From assembly GCA_013397935.1 (NCBI GenBank), contig VZRN01000631.1, positions 1 to 64,000 of the forward strand: a stretch of 64,000 nucleotides of DNA. Direction: 5' to 3'. Under the pieces are notes generated by a model. That model was not told the origin of the DNA. It worked only from the letters and a program-made list of their open reading frames with translations, and did no database searches. Within the stretch, counting starts at the first letter, position 1. Every line of letters starts with the position of its first letter. This DNA is from Dasyornis broadbenti (taxonomy: Eukaryota; Chordata; Aves; Passeriformes; Dasyornithidae). The translations under genes were made by a program, and so were the position numbers. This document shows, piece by piece, positions 62,138-64,000 of the stretch.

Positions 62138-64000
62138 ATATCAGTTTTCCTGCTGGGGAAAAACAAAAGTATTGGCACACATGATACACTGCAAAGTATG
62201 CTTGTTGCATCCTGAGTTTAGGATGGAGGGTTTTGCCTCAGGAGGCCTCAGGATGCCCCAGGAAGCGTCTGTGCTGTGCTCCTTTCTCGTTTGGATTTAA
62301 ATAGCATTCTCCTCACTGTTATCACCAGGTATCATGTCCTGGAAACTCAAGACAGATCCCAGTCTCATAACACTCTGCTGTAACCTCTGGTGCTGTCACA
62401 TCCAGCTATTCCCATTGCATCCATACCAATAGCAGTACTTCAGTTACAAACCTCTATGCCATGAAGAGTCATCAATTTAATTCCAGTCTGCTGGAAGCAG
62501 ACAGTTCACATCAGTAGCTCCTATCTAGGCCTCCATTGCAAACCTACCACTTCCTACAATATGGAAAGTAATTTATGATAGAGACACCAAATCCCAGGAC
62601 AGAACTCCTCCTCTTCCAGCAGGCATAGGTTGTATTATTAGCCAAAGAGCTGTCACTCTTTATTGTGGTTCCCAGTGCTTAAATGAGACTCCAGATTCCA
62701 TTGGAATCTTATTCAGGATGGATTAATTTAAAATTTTTCTTGTTTGTTTAATTTCTTGTCACAGTAACCATGGTGATAAGCTGTTCAGGAATTAACAGAA
62801 TATTTTGAAATATATTAATGTTATCCCCTATCCATTTTAATGTGCGCCATCCTTCAGACACTAGCTCAAAATACTGTTAGTGTTGAGGTCCAGTGGACTT
62901 CTGTAATACTATGGAAGTAATTGATCCAGGTCCCAGCTTTAGCAAGAGGCATTTGCTACCATTTAGAGTACAGTATTTCACTTTTCTGGACCAGTTCCAA
63001 AGCACAGCATCACATATGGACAAGTCCCAGAGCTTGCTATTTATTTATTTAAGAGGAGAATTAAGCCACAGAACTAGAGCATTATCCATGGTTATTAGCA
63101 ATGCACTTGTGCTGAAAAGGTTTTAAAGATTTAAACAGCAGTATCAGGAGCAGCTCTATAGGCTGCTTCTCCATTTTATGTTCTTTGCATTCTGTACAGT
63201 GTGGGTTTTCTCATAATACTATTGTGCTACTTGCATTCATTCAAGCAGGTGACTGTGGGGAATTTTGAAGATAAAATGCTTCAAGGAACGTATGTATACT
63301 TTGCCATATTTGGAATGAAAATTGAGGAAAAGAGTTTGCAAACAACAAAATATGTAAGTTAGATGTATCATAAACAGAATACAGGAAAAATCATTCTTTA
63401 ATCACAGGCAGCAAGACATCGTTATCTTGGAGTTAAGGTTGCTAAGCAACTTAGCTGGTACAAAACCTACAGAGCAGAAATCCCACTGTTAATAAACTGT
63501 AAGTGTGGTAATGTCCCAAGTAACATAGACTAAAATGATAACATTATATTTAATATATTCCCTTATCTGTAAAAACCAGGCAAGTCATATTCTTATTCCC
63601 ATTTTTCATTCTAATAATTGTGCATTTTGTTGAACCCTTTATCAGTGCGTAATAATACGGTATAGAAAACGTAGTGTAAAAGATAATGCACAATGGACAG
63701 CAGAATAAATATCAAGTGATGGCAGAATTTTCAATACTTTTTCACTTCCTACACAGACTTTGGAAAGTGTCTTACCTGAAGATCTCTTGTGTCTGCTCCC
63801 TACTTCATTCATAAAATTCCCAAAGCTGTAGAACTTGAAGACCTTTTAGGAATTTTGGTCTTTTGGTCTAAATGCTACTTGTGAGCCCAGGTTCATCACT
63901 TAATTTGTCTTAAAGAAATAAAAATCACTTGGGAAACTATGAACAGAAAGATAAAGCAAGTAGATAATAGTAAATCCCCTTTAAAACACTCTATGGACAA
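62138..64000. other. Intergenic DNA to the right edge, no gene seen
   Basis: AT-rich sequence without a recognisable repeat, RNA gene or exon. The longest open frame (about 77 codons from 62893) has no recognisable features. Confidence 0.6.

Noticed and set aside
61875..62140. Possible telomere-like or G-quadruplex repeat
   Set aside because: GGTT and GTTT units are present but not TTAGGG arrays, and G runs of three or more are too few and irregular.
61792..62300. Phe/Leu/Trp-rich and Lys/Asn/Gln-rich open frames in the T/G tract
   Set aside because: Composition artefact: T/G-only DNA has few stop codons in several frames. There is no domain-like sequence.
40492..64000. SEL1L2 exons expected head to head with MACROD2 by human synteny
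   Set aside because: I looked for Sel1-repeat-like peptides in plus-strand open segments and found none. The gene may start further right, be lost, or have exons too short to see by eye.

Overview
The window looks like a piece of a bird chromosome. The support is many 3'-end fragments of CR1 LINEs (some ending in the ATTCTGTG-type tail), an LTR-like interspersed repeat of avian type, AT-rich non-coding DNA with isolated GC-rich islands, and MACROD2-like exons separated by kilobase-scale introns. No bacterial operon, CRISPR array or phage is present. Most open frames are chance reads through intron, intergenic or repeat DNA.

The main gene is the 5' part of MACROD2 (mono-ADP-ribosyl hydrolase 2) on the minus strand. 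Exon 1 (39135-39180) encodes MYPGNKRKKLWREEK. Exon 2 (34997-35113) encodes the basic N-terminal segment. Exon 3 (18386-18493) encodes the start of the macro domain, including SLYRGDITLLEVDAIVNA. All junctions are phase 1, and the joined 90 codons match the human protein, as I recall it, in length without an indel. Intron 1 is about 4 kb and intron 2 about 16.5 kb. Intron 3 runs off the left edge, so the rest of the macro domain (including the catalytic Asn/Asp region) and the acidic tail are outside the window. FLRT3, which sits inside MACROD2 in other vertebrates, is not seen here. The MACROD2 promoter is a CpG-rich region broken by a 445-base assembly gap (39402-39846).

The most unusual feature is a compact GC-rich locus on the opposite strand inside MACROD2 intron 2 (19815-20673). 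It can be read as a three-exon gene whose exons are all phase 0. The predicted 187-residue product has a signal peptide, a very short ectodomain, one membrane span and a basic cytoplasmic tail. A CRE-like TGACATCA lies about 100 bp upstream of the ATG and an ATTAAA signal follows the stop. I do not recognise the protein.

From 40 to 64 kb, upstream of MACROD2, I find no supported gene. This stretch holds a CR1 3' end next to the promoter, other CR1 fragments in both orientations, a 0.7 kb LTR-like repeat, simple repeats and a 240-bp T/G-only tract. Single putative CTCF-type motifs occur in intron 2 (plus orientation) and at 59.3 kb (minus orientation), which is a convergent layout around the MACROD2 promoter.
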